Source of the DNA: an uncultured Flavobacterium sp.
GTDB lineage: Bacteria > Bacteroidota > Bacteroidia > Flavobacteriales > Flavobacteriaceae
Assembly (NCBI RefSeq): GCF_946482535.1
Contig: NZ_CAMLRU010000056.1
Location: 1 to 14,639 of the forward strand
Direction of reading: 5' to 3'
DNA: 14,639 nucleotides
In this document: positions 7,921 through 14,638 of the stretch, piece after piece
Numbering within the stretch: the first letter of the stretch is position 1
Layout: every line of letters begins with the position of its first letter
Notes under the pieces: generated by a model
Seen by the model: the letters and a program-made list of their open reading frames with translations, nothing else
The model's database searches: none
What the model was told of the DNA's origin: nothing
Translations under genes and position numbers: made by a program

Positions 7921-9429
7921 ATGAGCAAGAAAGAAAAAAAAGAAGAGGAAGAACTTCTGATAAAAATCAAAGAGATTTCCGATTACAAATATGCGCTTGA
8001 TGAATCGTCTATAATAGCTATAACAGATCAAAAAGGAATTATAAATCATGTTAATGATAATTTCTGTAAAATATCAAAATATTCTCGTGAGGAACTTATA
8101 GGGAAGGACCACAGAATCATTAATTCAGGATATCATAAAAAAGAGTTTATAAAAAACCTTTGGAGGACGATTGCACAGGGCAAAATTTGGAAAGGAGAAC
8201 TCAAAAACAGAGCCAAAGACGGCACTGCTTATTGGGTAGATACAACTATAGTACCTTTTCTTGACGGTAAAGGTAAGCCTTATCAATATGTGGCCATTCG
8301 TTCGGATATAACGGAACGAAAAAAGGCTGAGGAAGAGTTGTTAAAAAAGATAAAAGAAATATCCGATTACAAATACGCTTTAGACGAGTCATCTATTGTG
8401 GCTATTACAGATCAAAAAGGTATCATAACTCACGTGAATGATAATTTTTGCAAAATATCTAAATACAGCCGAGAGGAATTACTAGGGCAAGACCATCGAA
8501 TCATTAATTCAGCTTATCACTCCTCAGAATTTATCAAAGAGTTGTGGCAAACAATAGCCAAAGGAAAAGTATGGAAAGGAGCCTTGAAAAACAAAGCCAA
8601 GGATGGAACCGCTTATTGGGTAGATACTACCATTGTACCTTTTTTAAACGAGCAGGGTAAACCCTATCAATATGTTGCCATACGATCCGATATTTCAGAA
8701 AGAAAAAGAGGCGAGGAAAAAATTGCCAAAATGCTAATCAATACTGAATACCAAAACAAACAGTTAGTTGACTTTTGTAACATCGTTTCTCATAACCTAA
8801 GAGCACCACTCGTAAACATATCAATGCTACTTGATTATGTCGAAGCATCTGATGACCAAGAGGAAAAAAACGAAGTACTTAAAAGAGTCAAACCGGTAAT
8901 TACGCATCTCAATGGCATACTTGATGAACTTGTGGAATCATTACAAGTAAGACAAGATTCAGAAATTGAATCAAATGTCATTAATTTAAAAGAAACCACA
9001 GAAAAAGTTCTAGTTGCCTTTGAAGGCCAAATCAAGCTATTCAAGGCCAGGATTCGTGTCGACTTTAGTGAAGTAAATACTATTTTCTATCCGCAACGCT
9101 ATATCGATAGTATTTTAACCAATTTAATCAGCAACGCTTTAAAATACAAATCACCAGATCGCAATATTAACATCACAATCAAAAGCCGAAATGAGCCTGA
9201 TGGTGTTGTTCTTTCAATTGCCGATAATGGTCTGGGGATAGATTTAGACCTTCACAAAGACAATATGTTTAAAATTCGAAAAGTCTTTCACAAACATCCA
9301 GATTCCAAAGGTTTTGGTTTATTCATGACAAAAACACAAGTGGAAGCCATGGGTGGTCACATATGGGTTGATAGCACCCCAAACAAAGGAAGTACATTTT
9401 ACATACAATTTAAACCCCAAACATCATGA
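7921..9429 (+). CDS. Soluble histidine kinase with two tandem, nearly identical PAS domains
   Basis: This 502-residue protein has no signal peptide or membrane helix, so it should sense a cytoplasmic or membrane-permeable signal. Two PAS-PAC units (residues 11-138 and 139-266) are aligned copies with a period of 128 residues and about 84% identity, each with a VNDNFCKISKYSREEL segment, a KDGTAYWVDTTIVPF block and a RSDI(T/S)ERK end. A dimerisation and phosphoacceptor domain follows with His291 in SHNLRAPL. The ATPase domain (about 355-500) has the N box around Asn405 (LISNALKY), the G1 box ADNGLGI (434-440) and a G2-like KGFGLF (463-468). All parts needed for autophosphorylation are present. 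The basic N-terminus MSKKEKKEEEE leads directly into the first repeat. Its stop overlaps the receiver start by 4 bases (ATGA). The PAS ligand cannot be told from sequence; Aer-like PAS domains bind FAD, but this is not shown here. Confidence 0.92.
   Translation: MSKKEKKEEEELLIKIKEISDYKYALDESSIIAITDQKGIINHVNDNFCKISKYSREELIGKDHRIINSGYHKKEFIKNLWRTIAQGKIWKGELKNRAKDGTAYWVDTTIVPFLDGKGKPYQYVAIRSDITERKKAEEELLKKIKEISDYKYALDESSIVAITDQKGIITHVNDNFCKISKYSREELLGQDHRIINSAYHSSEFIKELWQTIAKGKVWKGALKNKAKDGTAYWVDTTIVPFLNEQGKPYQYVAIRSDISERKRGEEKIAKMLINTEYQNKQLVDFCNIVSHNLRAPLVNISMLLDYVEASDDQEEKNEVLKRVKPVITHLNGILDELVESLQVRQDSEIESNVINLKETTEKVLVAFEGQIKLFKARIRVDFSEVNTIFYPQRYIDSILTNLISNALKYKSPDRNINITIKSRNEPDGVVLSIADNGLGIDLDLHKDNMFKIRKVFHKHPDSKGFGLFMTKTQVEAMGGHIWVDSTPNKGSTFYIQFKPQTS
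7951..8718 (+). repeat. Tandem duplication of a 384-bp PAS module within the kinase gene
   Basis: Copy 1 is 7951-8334 and copy 2 is 8335-8718, equal in length with no gap. I count 20 amino acid differences over 128 positions. At the DNA level they differ much more: in the first 20 codons 14 differ but only one changes the residue. The duplication is thus not recent, and both copies have been kept under similar constraint. Confidence 0.9.
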
Positions 9430-9824
9430 AACAAATTGAACTCTTAGCATTAGTTGATGATGATGATACTTTTGTATTCATCACCAAAAGAATCATCGAA
9501 AAAACAAATCATGTCAAGGAAATTAAAGTATTCGGCAATGGATTAGATGCCTTAAACTATTTAAAAGAGAATTTAAATTCTGACTATAAATTACCGGATA
9601 TAATCTTTCTTGACCTTTCTATGCCTATCATGGATGGCTGGCAATTTTTAGATGAATTTACTTCCTTAGAAAAACAAAAAACAAATAAAATCATTATTTA
9701 TGTTTGTTCCTCTTCTATCTCTCCACATGACATCATCAAAGCCAGAAAAATGAGTGCCGTATCAGACTTTATCATAAAACCGGTAACGAAAGATAAATTC
9801 AGTGAAATCATCTTAGCATTATAA
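9426..9824 (+). CDS. Single-domain response regulator (CheY-like receiver)
   Basis: This 132-residue protein consists of one receiver domain only. The acidic cluster Asp11-Asp14, the phosphoacceptor Asp63 in FLDLSMPIMDGW, a Ser in the CSSS stretch (about 94-97) and the conserved Lys118 in IIKPV are all present, so it should accept phosphate. It has no DNA-binding or enzymatic output. It may act by protein binding or pass phosphate on to a histidine phosphotransfer protein encoded elsewhere. The ATGA overlap with the kinase gene points to translational coupling and to the kinase as its partner. A terminator follows 18 bases after the stop. Confidence 0.93.
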   Translation: MKQIELLALVDDDDTFVFITKRIIEKTNHVKEIKVFGNGLDALNYLKENLNSDYKLPDIIFLDLSMPIMDGWQFLDEFTSLEKQKTNKIIIYVCSSSISPHDIIKARKMSAVSDFIIKPVTKDKFSEIILAL

Positions 9825-9842
9825 AACTCTAAAAAAATCCAG

Positions 9843-9870
9843 TGCTGTCTTTTCAAGGCAGCATTTTTTT
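9843..9870 (+). terminator. Rho-independent terminator of the kinase-receiver operon
   Basis: Stem TGCTGTCTT (9843-9851) pairs with AAGGCAGCA (9855-9863) with one G-T wobble and a tight 3-base loop, followed by seven T (9864-9870). Confidence 0.87.
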
Positions 9871-9913
9871 ATTCCAAACAAATTACTAATTTTAGTCTCA
9901 CAAAAAAACTCTT

Positions 9914-10438
9914 ATGAAACTACTCGGAATAGGCTCCAGAATCAATCACGCCGAATATGGTAAAGGCGTAGTAACCAATGTCTCATCCAAAGATTATTGG
10001 GTAACATTTATTGACGGCGGATTAGAAACTATCGCCATTAACAGCGAATTTGAAGTCATTGAAGCTGCCGAAAACGAGGTAGACACCATTAGCTTTTATG
10101 ATGTTGAACAAAGTTTGTTGTCTATCTTAAAAAAATGGAACGGTTTAGGTGAGCCGGTTGCCATAGGAGATAAATGGAAAGGCGGCAATATGAAATTGGA
10201 ACCCGGACAACCCGGATTAGCCGCTAAAGATGTGCCGATTGACACCTTCTTTCACAAAATTGTAATGCTTCGTGACAGACTTCGCGTGATGGAACAAAAA
10301 ATCAACGCCAGTAATTTAGAAGAAATTGAAAAAGTCGAATTGCAACAATACATCACCCGTATTTACGGTAGTTTGACCACCTTTAATGTACTTTTCAAAT
10401 CGCAAAGTGATTATTTTGTAGGCGAAAAATCTAAGTAA
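9914..10438 (+). CDS. Conserved hypothetical protein with SH3/Tudor-like N-terminus
   Basis: I do not recognise a named family for this 174-residue protein. Residues 5-50 (GIGSRINHAEYGKGVVTNVS, then a DYWVTFIDGGLETI stretch) follow the pattern 'GxRxxHxxfGxGxVxxV...vxFxxxGxxxI' seen in the small Tudor/SH3-like fold at the C-terminus of UvrD/PcrA helicases and in CarD-like domains. This suggests contact with RNA polymerase or nucleic acid, as inference only. The middle has a conserved-looking KWKGGNMKLEPGQPGLAAKD segment (87-106), and residues 110-165 are helical with coiled-coil character (VMLRDRLRVMEQKI). It has no signal peptide. It is flanked by a terminator on the left and 70 bases without a gene on the right, so it may be transcribed alone or with sodC. 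Confidence 0.75.
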   Translation: MKLLGIGSRINHAEYGKGVVTNVSSKDYWVTFIDGGLETIAINSEFEVIEAAENEVDTISFYDVEQSLLSILKKWNGLGEPVAIGDKWKGGNMKLEPGQPGLAAKDVPIDTFFHKIVMLRDRLRVMEQKINASNLEEIEKVELQQYITRIYGSLTTFNVLFKSQSDYFVGEKSK

Positions 10439-10508
10439 ACTTTAACCTATTTTTAAAGGAATCTCAGGTTTGAATTCCGTACTTTTATGACTCAAAAATA
10501 AACTTCAT

Positions 10509-11036
10509 ATGAGAAAAGTAATCTTAGGAATTTTAGCTATCGGACTGATGATTCTTAGTTGCAAAAGTTCTTCTTCCAATGATAAAAGCAAGACCTTGAA
10601 TCTGAGTTTCGAATCTAAAAGCGGTAGCAATGTAATCGGCTCAGCCGTATTCTCTGAAAAAAACGGAAAAGTCACTTTTACCGCCAAACTTTCGGGTTTA
10701 AAACCGGGAGTTCACGCTATTCACATTCATGAAAAATCGGATTGTTCTGCTGCCGATGCCACATCAACCGGTGGTCATTGGAACCCGACCTTCAAAAAGC
10801 ACGGAAAATGGGGCGATGTCGAATACCACAAAGGTGACATCGGTAACTTTACCGCGGATACCAATGGCAATGGAACTATTAGCATGAGTACCGAAGAATG
10901 GTGTATTGGTTGCGGAGATGAAACCAAAGATATTTTAGGTAAAGGACTAATTGTTCACGACAAACCCGATGATTTTGTTACTCAACCTACCGGAAATGCC
11001 GGAGCGAGAGTTGCCTGTACTGCATTAATCAAATAA
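10509..11036 (+). CDS. sodC: Cu/Zn superoxide dismutase, lipoprotein
   Basis: This 175-residue protein begins with a lipoprotein signal peptide (MRKVILGILAIGLMILSC); the lipobox cysteine is Cys18, followed by a Ser-rich linker, so the mature enzyme should be anchored in the cell envelope. It dismutates superoxide to hydrogen peroxide and oxygen. All metal ligands are visible: copper by His72, His74 and His150, bridging His90 (GGHWNP), zinc by His98, His107 and Asp110. The spacings are close to those of eukaryotic SOD1. Cys79 and Cys170 can form the conserved disulfide, and Arg167 in GARVAC is the substrate-guiding arginine. An additional Cys pair, Cys132 and Cys135 in WCIGC, lies in the loop before His150. 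The start ATG at 10509 gives a proper signal peptide. The next gene starts 6 bases after the stop in the same frame. Confidence 0.95.
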   Translation: MRKVILGILAIGLMILSCKSSSSNDKSKTLNLSFESKSGSNVIGSAVFSEKNGKVTFTAKLSGLKPGVHAIHIHEKSDCSAADATSTGGHWNPTFKKHGKWGDVEYHKGDIGNFTADTNGNGTISMSTEEWCIGCGDETKDILGKGLIVHDKPDDFVTQPTGNAGARVACTALIK

Positions 11037-11042
11037 CACTAT

Positions 11043-11618
11043 TTGGAAGAGAAGGAACATTTATATTTTAAAAATGCCCAAGAATGGCGCGAATGGTTGC
11101 ACCACAACCACCACACGTCTACAGGTGTTTATTTGATTTTTTACAAAGTAACCAGCGAAAAACAAAGCATGCGTTGGGAAGAAGCGGTACAAGTAGCCAT
11201 TTGTTACGGCTGGATTGATTCTACCGTCAAAAAACTCGACGATGAACGTCGCCGACAAATGTTTACACCCAGAAAAGACAAAAGTGTTTGGAGCAAACTC
11301 AACAAAACCTATATTGAAAAACTCATTGCAGAAAACTTAATGCATGAAAGCGGTTTGCGTAAAATTGAAATCGCCAAGCAAAACGGCTCCTGGGAATCAT
11401 TAGACCATGTAGAAAATCACATCATGCCAGAAGATTTAAAAATGGCCTTTGATCAAAACCCAATTGCCTTCGAAAACTACAATAAATTCAGCCCTTCTTA
11501 CAGAAAAAGTTACTTATACTGGCTCAATCAGGCTAAAAGAGCTGAGACTCGAAAAGGAAGAATCGAAGAAATAATATCGCTTTGCGAAAAAAATATTAAA
11601 ACCCGAGGCACATTTTAA
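11043..11618 (+). CDS. YdeI/OmdA-like (OmpD-associated) family protein, TTG start
   Basis: This protein of about 191 residues matches the YdeI/OmpD-associated family. Landmarks are an N-terminal FKNAQEWREWL helix, a VYLIFYKV strand, RWEEAVQVAICYGWIDS, FTPRKDKSVWSKLNKTYIEK, and a C-terminal FENYNKFSPSYRKSYLYWL block followed by a basic helix (AKRAETRKGRIEEII). In enteric bacteria YdeI has been linked to resistance against cationic antimicrobial peptides, but the molecular activity is unclear, and the role here is unknown. The start is taken as TTG at 11043, because no ATG occurs before residue 43, well inside the conserved domain. The frame is the same as that of sodC, with only two sense codons between the sodC stop and this TTG. 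Co-transcription with sodC is likely. Confidence 0.82.
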   Translation: MEEKEHLYFKNAQEWREWLHHNHHTSTGVYLIFYKVTSEKQSMRWEEAVQVAICYGWIDSTVKKLDDERRRQMFTPRKDKSVWSKLNKTYIEKLIAENLMHESGLRKIEIAKQNGSWESLDHVENHIMPEDLKMAFDQNPIAFENYNKFSPSYRKSYLYWLNQAKRAETRKGRIEEIISLCEKNIKTRGTF

Positions 11619-11660
11619 ATTTGGTAACGAATTCTTTACCGGTCTCAAACAAAAATAATT

Positions 11661-11668
11661 TAGTTTTG
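11661..11668 (+). promoter_or_regulatory. Possible -7 promoter element for the LETM1-related gene
   Basis: TAGTTTTG matches TAnnTTTG, 20 bases before the start codon. No TTG lies at the usual -33 distance (the nearest is about 37 bases upstream), so this is only a candidate. Confidence 0.35.
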
Positions 11669-11688
11669 TCCCAATAATTAAAGGCACA

Positions 11689-12885
11689 ATGATTAACCCA
11701 TCAGTTCACGGCTGGATAGACAAATTCTTCGCAGAGCAAAGGCTTTCGAAACATTCGTTACCGCAAAACGAAACTGATTTCTATACCCGAACCAGAACAA
11801 CGGGTTTTATTTTTGGTCATATTGTTGGTTTCGACACTTCGATTACGATTGAAACGGATGACCGTTTGCCTCAAGAATTGTCAAAAATAGGAATGCTCAA
11901 TACGCTCTACCAAATGTATCGTTTGAGCAAACAAAATGATGACGCGGCACAATTCATTAACGAAGCCGTTGCCTTTTACCATACCCTGATTCCGAAAGGG
12001 TTTAATCCTTTGAAAAAAGTATTAGAGTCGAGTTCACCTTCGAGCAAATTGGAAAAAATCATCCATGACAGGGTGCAAACTAATGAAGACCTGTTTAGCA
12101 AAAATTTTTCGCATGTAATCACCAATGCATTACTGTTTATTGATGTTTTGGCCTTTAAGCAACACCTTGAAAAAGACAGCGTCCCCGAAAAGTATTTCAA
12201 CAAAATTGAAGATATTGTCATCAGTATTATTTCGCTTTCGCTAAAATCCAAAACCGGAGTTTCACAACATGATGATTTGTTAGCCAAATTATTTGAATCA
12301 TCCGTTCGCTATAACAAATTCGGGACAACAACCATTACTTCTATTGAAGATTTAGATTTAAGTTACCTATCCAATAACCTTGAAAAATATTATGTTATTG
12401 ATTTGGCCGGTATTAGTTTGTGGAGCGATGAAAAAGTCGAAAACGAAGAGCGATATTTCATGTATAAGTTAGGAGAACTGGTGAATATTCCTGATGCTGT
12501 AATTTTGGAAAGCATTGATTTCATTAACAATTTTATTGTAAAGTACAAGAAGGAGATTCCGTACTTTAACTTCTCCAATCCGGTGAAACACTTTTATGAT
12601 CAAACCACCGAAAGTGTCGCTATTTTAATCAACAGAAATAAATCACGGTTGTTAAAAGAGATCTCTGAAAGTAAAGAACTGATGCAACTTTTAGCCAAGT
12701 CAACCCACAAAGATTTAGACAAAGAGGAGAAGAAAAAAATGAAAAAGCAAATGTTAGACATCTGCAAAACGATTCCTTCGCTTACGATATTTCTTTTACC
12801 CGGTGGCGGTTTGCTTTTACCTATATTGATAAAATTTATACCGCAAATGATGCCTTCGGCCTTTAATGAAAACATTGAAGAATAA
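11689..12885 (+). CDS. LETM1-related protein (annotated as biofilm-associated in Flavobacteria)
   Basis: This 398-residue protein is mostly helical. Its C-terminus carries the LETM1-type signature: IPSLTIFLLPGG (362-373), then LLLPILIKFIP (375-385) and MPSAF (388-392). It is preceded by a basic, highly charged helix (KDLDKEEKKKMKKQ, 341-354). In mitochondrial LETM1 this proline- and glycine-rich hydrophobic segment is the membrane anchor of a K+/H+ or Ca2+/H+ exchange factor. Here residues 362-385 are the only likely membrane segment and no signal peptide is seen, so the bulk probably faces the cytoplasm. Flavobacterial homologues are commonly called LETM1-related biofilm-associated proteins; the true function is not established. 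The remaining 340 residues show no domain I recognise. Its left neighbour ends 70 bases before, and the gene converges on the carbonic anhydrase cluster. Confidence 0.78.
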   Translation: MINPSVHGWIDKFFAEQRLSKHSLPQNETDFYTRTRTTGFIFGHIVGFDTSITIETDDRLPQELSKIGMLNTLYQMYRLSKQNDDAAQFINEAVAFYHTLIPKGFNPLKKVLESSSPSSKLEKIIHDRVQTNEDLFSKNFSHVITNALLFIDVLAFKQHLEKDSVPEKYFNKIEDIVISIISLSLKSKTGVSQHDDLLAKLFESSVRYNKFGTTTITSIEDLDLSYLSNNLEKYYVIDLAGISLWSDEKVENEERYFMYKLGELVNIPDAVILESIDFINNFIVKYKKEIPYFNFSNPVKHFYDQTTESVAILINRNKSRLLKEISESKELMQLLAKSTHKDLDKEEKKKMKKQMLDICKTIPSLTIFLLPGGGLLLPILIKFIPQMMPSAFNENIEE

Positions 12886-12886
12886 A

Positions 12887-12914
12887 AAAAGCAACCAAAT
12901 ACTTGATTGCTTTT
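12887..12914. terminator. Bidirectional terminator between convergent genes
   Basis: The hairpin pairs AAAAGCAA-C-CAA with TTG-A-TTGCTTTT around the loop ATAC, with one C-A mismatch. On the minus strand it is followed by a run of T (complement of 12884-12890); on the plus strand by TTTTCT. It lies right after the LETM1-related stop and 24 bases after the end of the minus-strand carbonic anhydrase gene. Confidence 0.72.
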
Positions 12915-12937
12915 CTATGTATTAAATAAATATTGGT

Positions 12938-13579
12938 TTAGTTGCTGAACTTCAAGCGGTATACTTCATCTAAATTATCATTAGAAGTCATATTAACACC
13001 CAAATCCGTTACATATCCTGAGTTTAAACCGTAAGCCCAACCGTGAAGTGTTAACTCCTGCCCGTTTTTCCAAGCATTTTGTACGATTGAGGTTTTAGAC
13101 AAATCAAATACTTGTTCTTGAACATTTATCTCTACAAATCTGTTAAAGCGTTCTTCTTCATTTTCAAATGAATTCAAATAATCCTCATGCAAACGATAAA
13201 TATCTTTGATGTGTCTGATCCAATTGTCAATCAACCCGATAGATTGGTTACCCATGGCTGCTTTTACACCTCCGCATCCGTAATGTCCACAAACAATAAT
13301 ATGTTTGACTTTTAAAACATTCACCGCATAATCCAATACGCTGAGCATATTCATATCACTGTGAATAACCATATTGGCAATGTTTCTGTGCACAAACACC
13401 TCTCCGGGCTTCGCTCCTATAATTTCGTTTGCCGGTACTCTACTATCGGAACAACCTATCCACAAAAGCGGTGGATTTTGACCTTTAGATAAATCCTTGA
13501 AATAATCGGGATCCAAAGCCAATTGGGACTCAACCCATTTTTTATTGTTATCGAGTATTTTTTTATAAAAATCTGACAT
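12938..13579 (-). CDS. can: Beta-carbonic anhydrase, type II (Can-like, bicarbonate-regulated subclass)
   Basis: This 213-residue cytosolic zinc enzyme interconverts CO2 and bicarbonate. Zinc ligands are Cys43, Asp45, His99 and Cys102, and Arg47 completes the Asp-Arg dyad in CSDSR. In type II enzymes such as E. coli Can and the Haemophilus enzyme, Asp45 binds zinc in the resting form and bicarbonate at a second site inhibits the enzyme. The three residues of that site in E. coli (Trp39, Arg64, Tyr181) have counterparts here in Trp40, Arg65 and Tyr183 (HGWAYGL). Length and layout agree with E. coli Can. It is the last gene of the minus-strand cluster, 70 bases after the other carbonic anhydrase gene. 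Confidence 0.93.
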   Translation of the reverse strand: MSDFYKKILDNNKKWVESQLALDPDYFKDLSKGQNPPLLWIGCSDSRVPANEIIGAKPGEVFVHRNIANMVIHSDMNMLSVLDYAVNVLKVKHIIVCGHYGCGGVKAAMGNQSIGLIDNWIRHIKDIYRLHEDYLNSFENEEERFNRFVEINVQEQVFDLSKTSIVQNAWKNGQELTLHGWAYGLNSGYVTDLGVNMTSNDNLDEVYRLKFSN

Positions 13580-13594
13580 CGCTTAAATTTGCCT

Positions 13595-13602
13595 CAAATA
13601 TA
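13595..13602 (-). promoter_or_regulatory. Possible internal promoter (-7 element) for the can gene
   Basis: Read on the minus strand, TATATTTG matches TAnnTTTG, 15 bases before the can start. Just upstream lies a small hairpin (CGGT-GTA-ACCG, bases 13616-13626) followed by T residues on the minus strand, which could reduce read-through from the gene before. Both signals are weak; no -33 element is evident. Confidence 0.3.
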
Positions 13603-13649
13603 GTAAATATAAAAACGGTTACACCGATAATAAAAAAGGTTTAATCAAA

Positions 13650-14333
13650 TTAGTGTCTTAATTCTGATACTGAAAATTCAGGATTATACTCATCTTTAAT
13701 GTATTGACTGTCTTCATAAAAAGTAACTTCTCCGGTTTCAATGTTATGCATCGCTCCTACTATTCCTATTTCCCCGTTTTCAATCATTTGTTCCAAAATA
13801 AAGCTGCGCTCAATGATATTTTTAACATTGCGTTTCACATTAATTTCGGCTACATTTTCTACAAATACACTATTGGAAGCATTGCGATTATCCGAAGTTT
13901 CCTTTTCTTGGTATACTGCAGGCTGAATTTTTGAAAGCAATTCCGTCAGATTACCCATTTCAACATGATCACAAGCGCCTTTTACAGCACCGCACTTGGA
14001 GTGACCTAATACTACAATCAACTTTGAACCGGCTACCTTACAAGCAAATTCCATGCTTCCGAGAATGTCTGTATTGACAATATTTCCGGCGATACGAACA
14101 GAAAAAATATCTCCTAACCCTTGGTCAAAAATAAGCTCGGCAGAAGTTCTGCTGTCAATGCAACTTAAGATAGTGGCAAAAGGCCATTGCCCGTCGCGGG
14201 TGTCATTTACTTGTTCCAATAAATTTCTGTGTTCCTGAAGATTACCAACAAAACGTTTGTTGCCGTTCATTAATAATTCAAGGGCTTTTCTTGGGGTAAT
14301 TGATGCTTGTAATTCCTTATTTAAAGTTTTCAT
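13650..14333 (-). CDS. Beta-carbonic anhydrase linked to SulP transporter
   Basis: This 227-residue enzyme shares the beta-class active site: Cys58, Asp60 and Arg62 in SCIDSR, His111 and Cys114 in GHSKCGAVKGAC. It therefore should convert CO2 and bicarbonate using zinc. Unlike its neighbour it has Ile55 where the type II enzymes have Trp, and no Tyr at the second position of the regulatory site (the AMHNIETG stretch replaces HGWAYGL), so the inhibitory bicarbonate site appears absent. This places it with the SulP-linked carbonic anhydrases. There is no signal peptide, so it is cytoplasmic. Its start codon follows the stop of the SulP gene by 5 bases, which points to translational coupling and to work on bicarbonate brought in by that transporter. 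Confidence 0.92.
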   Translation of the reverse strand: MKTLNKELQASITPRKALELLMNGNKRFVGNLQEHRNLLEQVNDTRDGQWPFATILSCIDSRTSAELIFDQGLGDIFSVRIAGNIVNTDILGSMEFACKVAGSKLIVVLGHSKCGAVKGACDHVEMGNLTELLSKIQPAVYQEKETSDNRNASNSVFVENVAEINVKRNVKNIIERSFILEQMIENGEIGIVGAMHNIETGEVTFYEDSQYIKDEYNPEFSVSELRH

Positions 14334-14338
14334 TTTAT

Positions 14339-14638
14339 TTATATTTTATTTTCTACTTTGATCATTTTACGCTTCATAGCGTCATATTTTTGCTCAACAG
14401 TAACCGTATTTTTATAACTTTCACTGTTTTCCAATTGATAGGCTTTTTTAAAGCCTTTTAATTTTACTTTGATGTTTTCATCAACAGCTCGAGTAGCCTT
14501 AAATTCTTTTATCAAATCTAAGATATCGTGAGCAATATAAACCGTATCAGTGGCATTGATCACCACTTTTGAGTTTTCCGGTAAATCATTTAAAATTGAT
14601 TTAATAGCCGCTTTGTTTAAAAAAGAAACTTCTTGAGC
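14339..14638 (-). CDS. SulP family anion transporter, C-terminal STAS domain, 5' end cut by window
   Basis: Only the last 99 residues are visible; the frame stays open to the window edge. A GTG at 14566 could be called as a start, but conserved sequence (AQEVSFLNKAAIKSILNDLP) continues upstream of it. The visible part fits a STAS domain: the AQEVSFLNKAAI strand-helix start, a central VVINATDTVYIAHDILDLI strand-loop-helix, then a KVKLKGF strand and a charged tail ending KMIKVENKI. STAS domains form the cytoplasmic end of SulP transporters, which carry sulfate, bicarbonate or other anions. The membrane part lies outside the window, so the SulP call rests on the domain and on the carbonic anhydrase gene 5 bases downstream. 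Bicarbonate is the most likely substrate from context. Confidence 0.8.
   Translation of the reverse strand, partial: AQEVSFLNKAAIKSILNDLPENSKVVINATDTVYIAHDILDLIKEFKATRAVDENIKVKLKGFKKAYQLENSESYKNTVTVEQKYDAMKRKMIKVENKI

Noticed and set aside
11623..11640. Small inverted repeat GGTAA/TTACC after the YdeI-like gene as a terminator
   Set aside because: The stem has only 5 pairs with an 8-base loop and no T tract follows.
13704..13934. Plus-strand open frames opposite the carbonic anhydrase genes
   Set aside because: They are antisense shadows of a gene with a complete zinc site and show no family features or start context.
14339..14566. Stand-alone 75-residue minus-strand protein starting with GTG
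   Set aside because: STAS-like sequence continues upstream in the same frame to the window edge; it is the tail of a longer gene.
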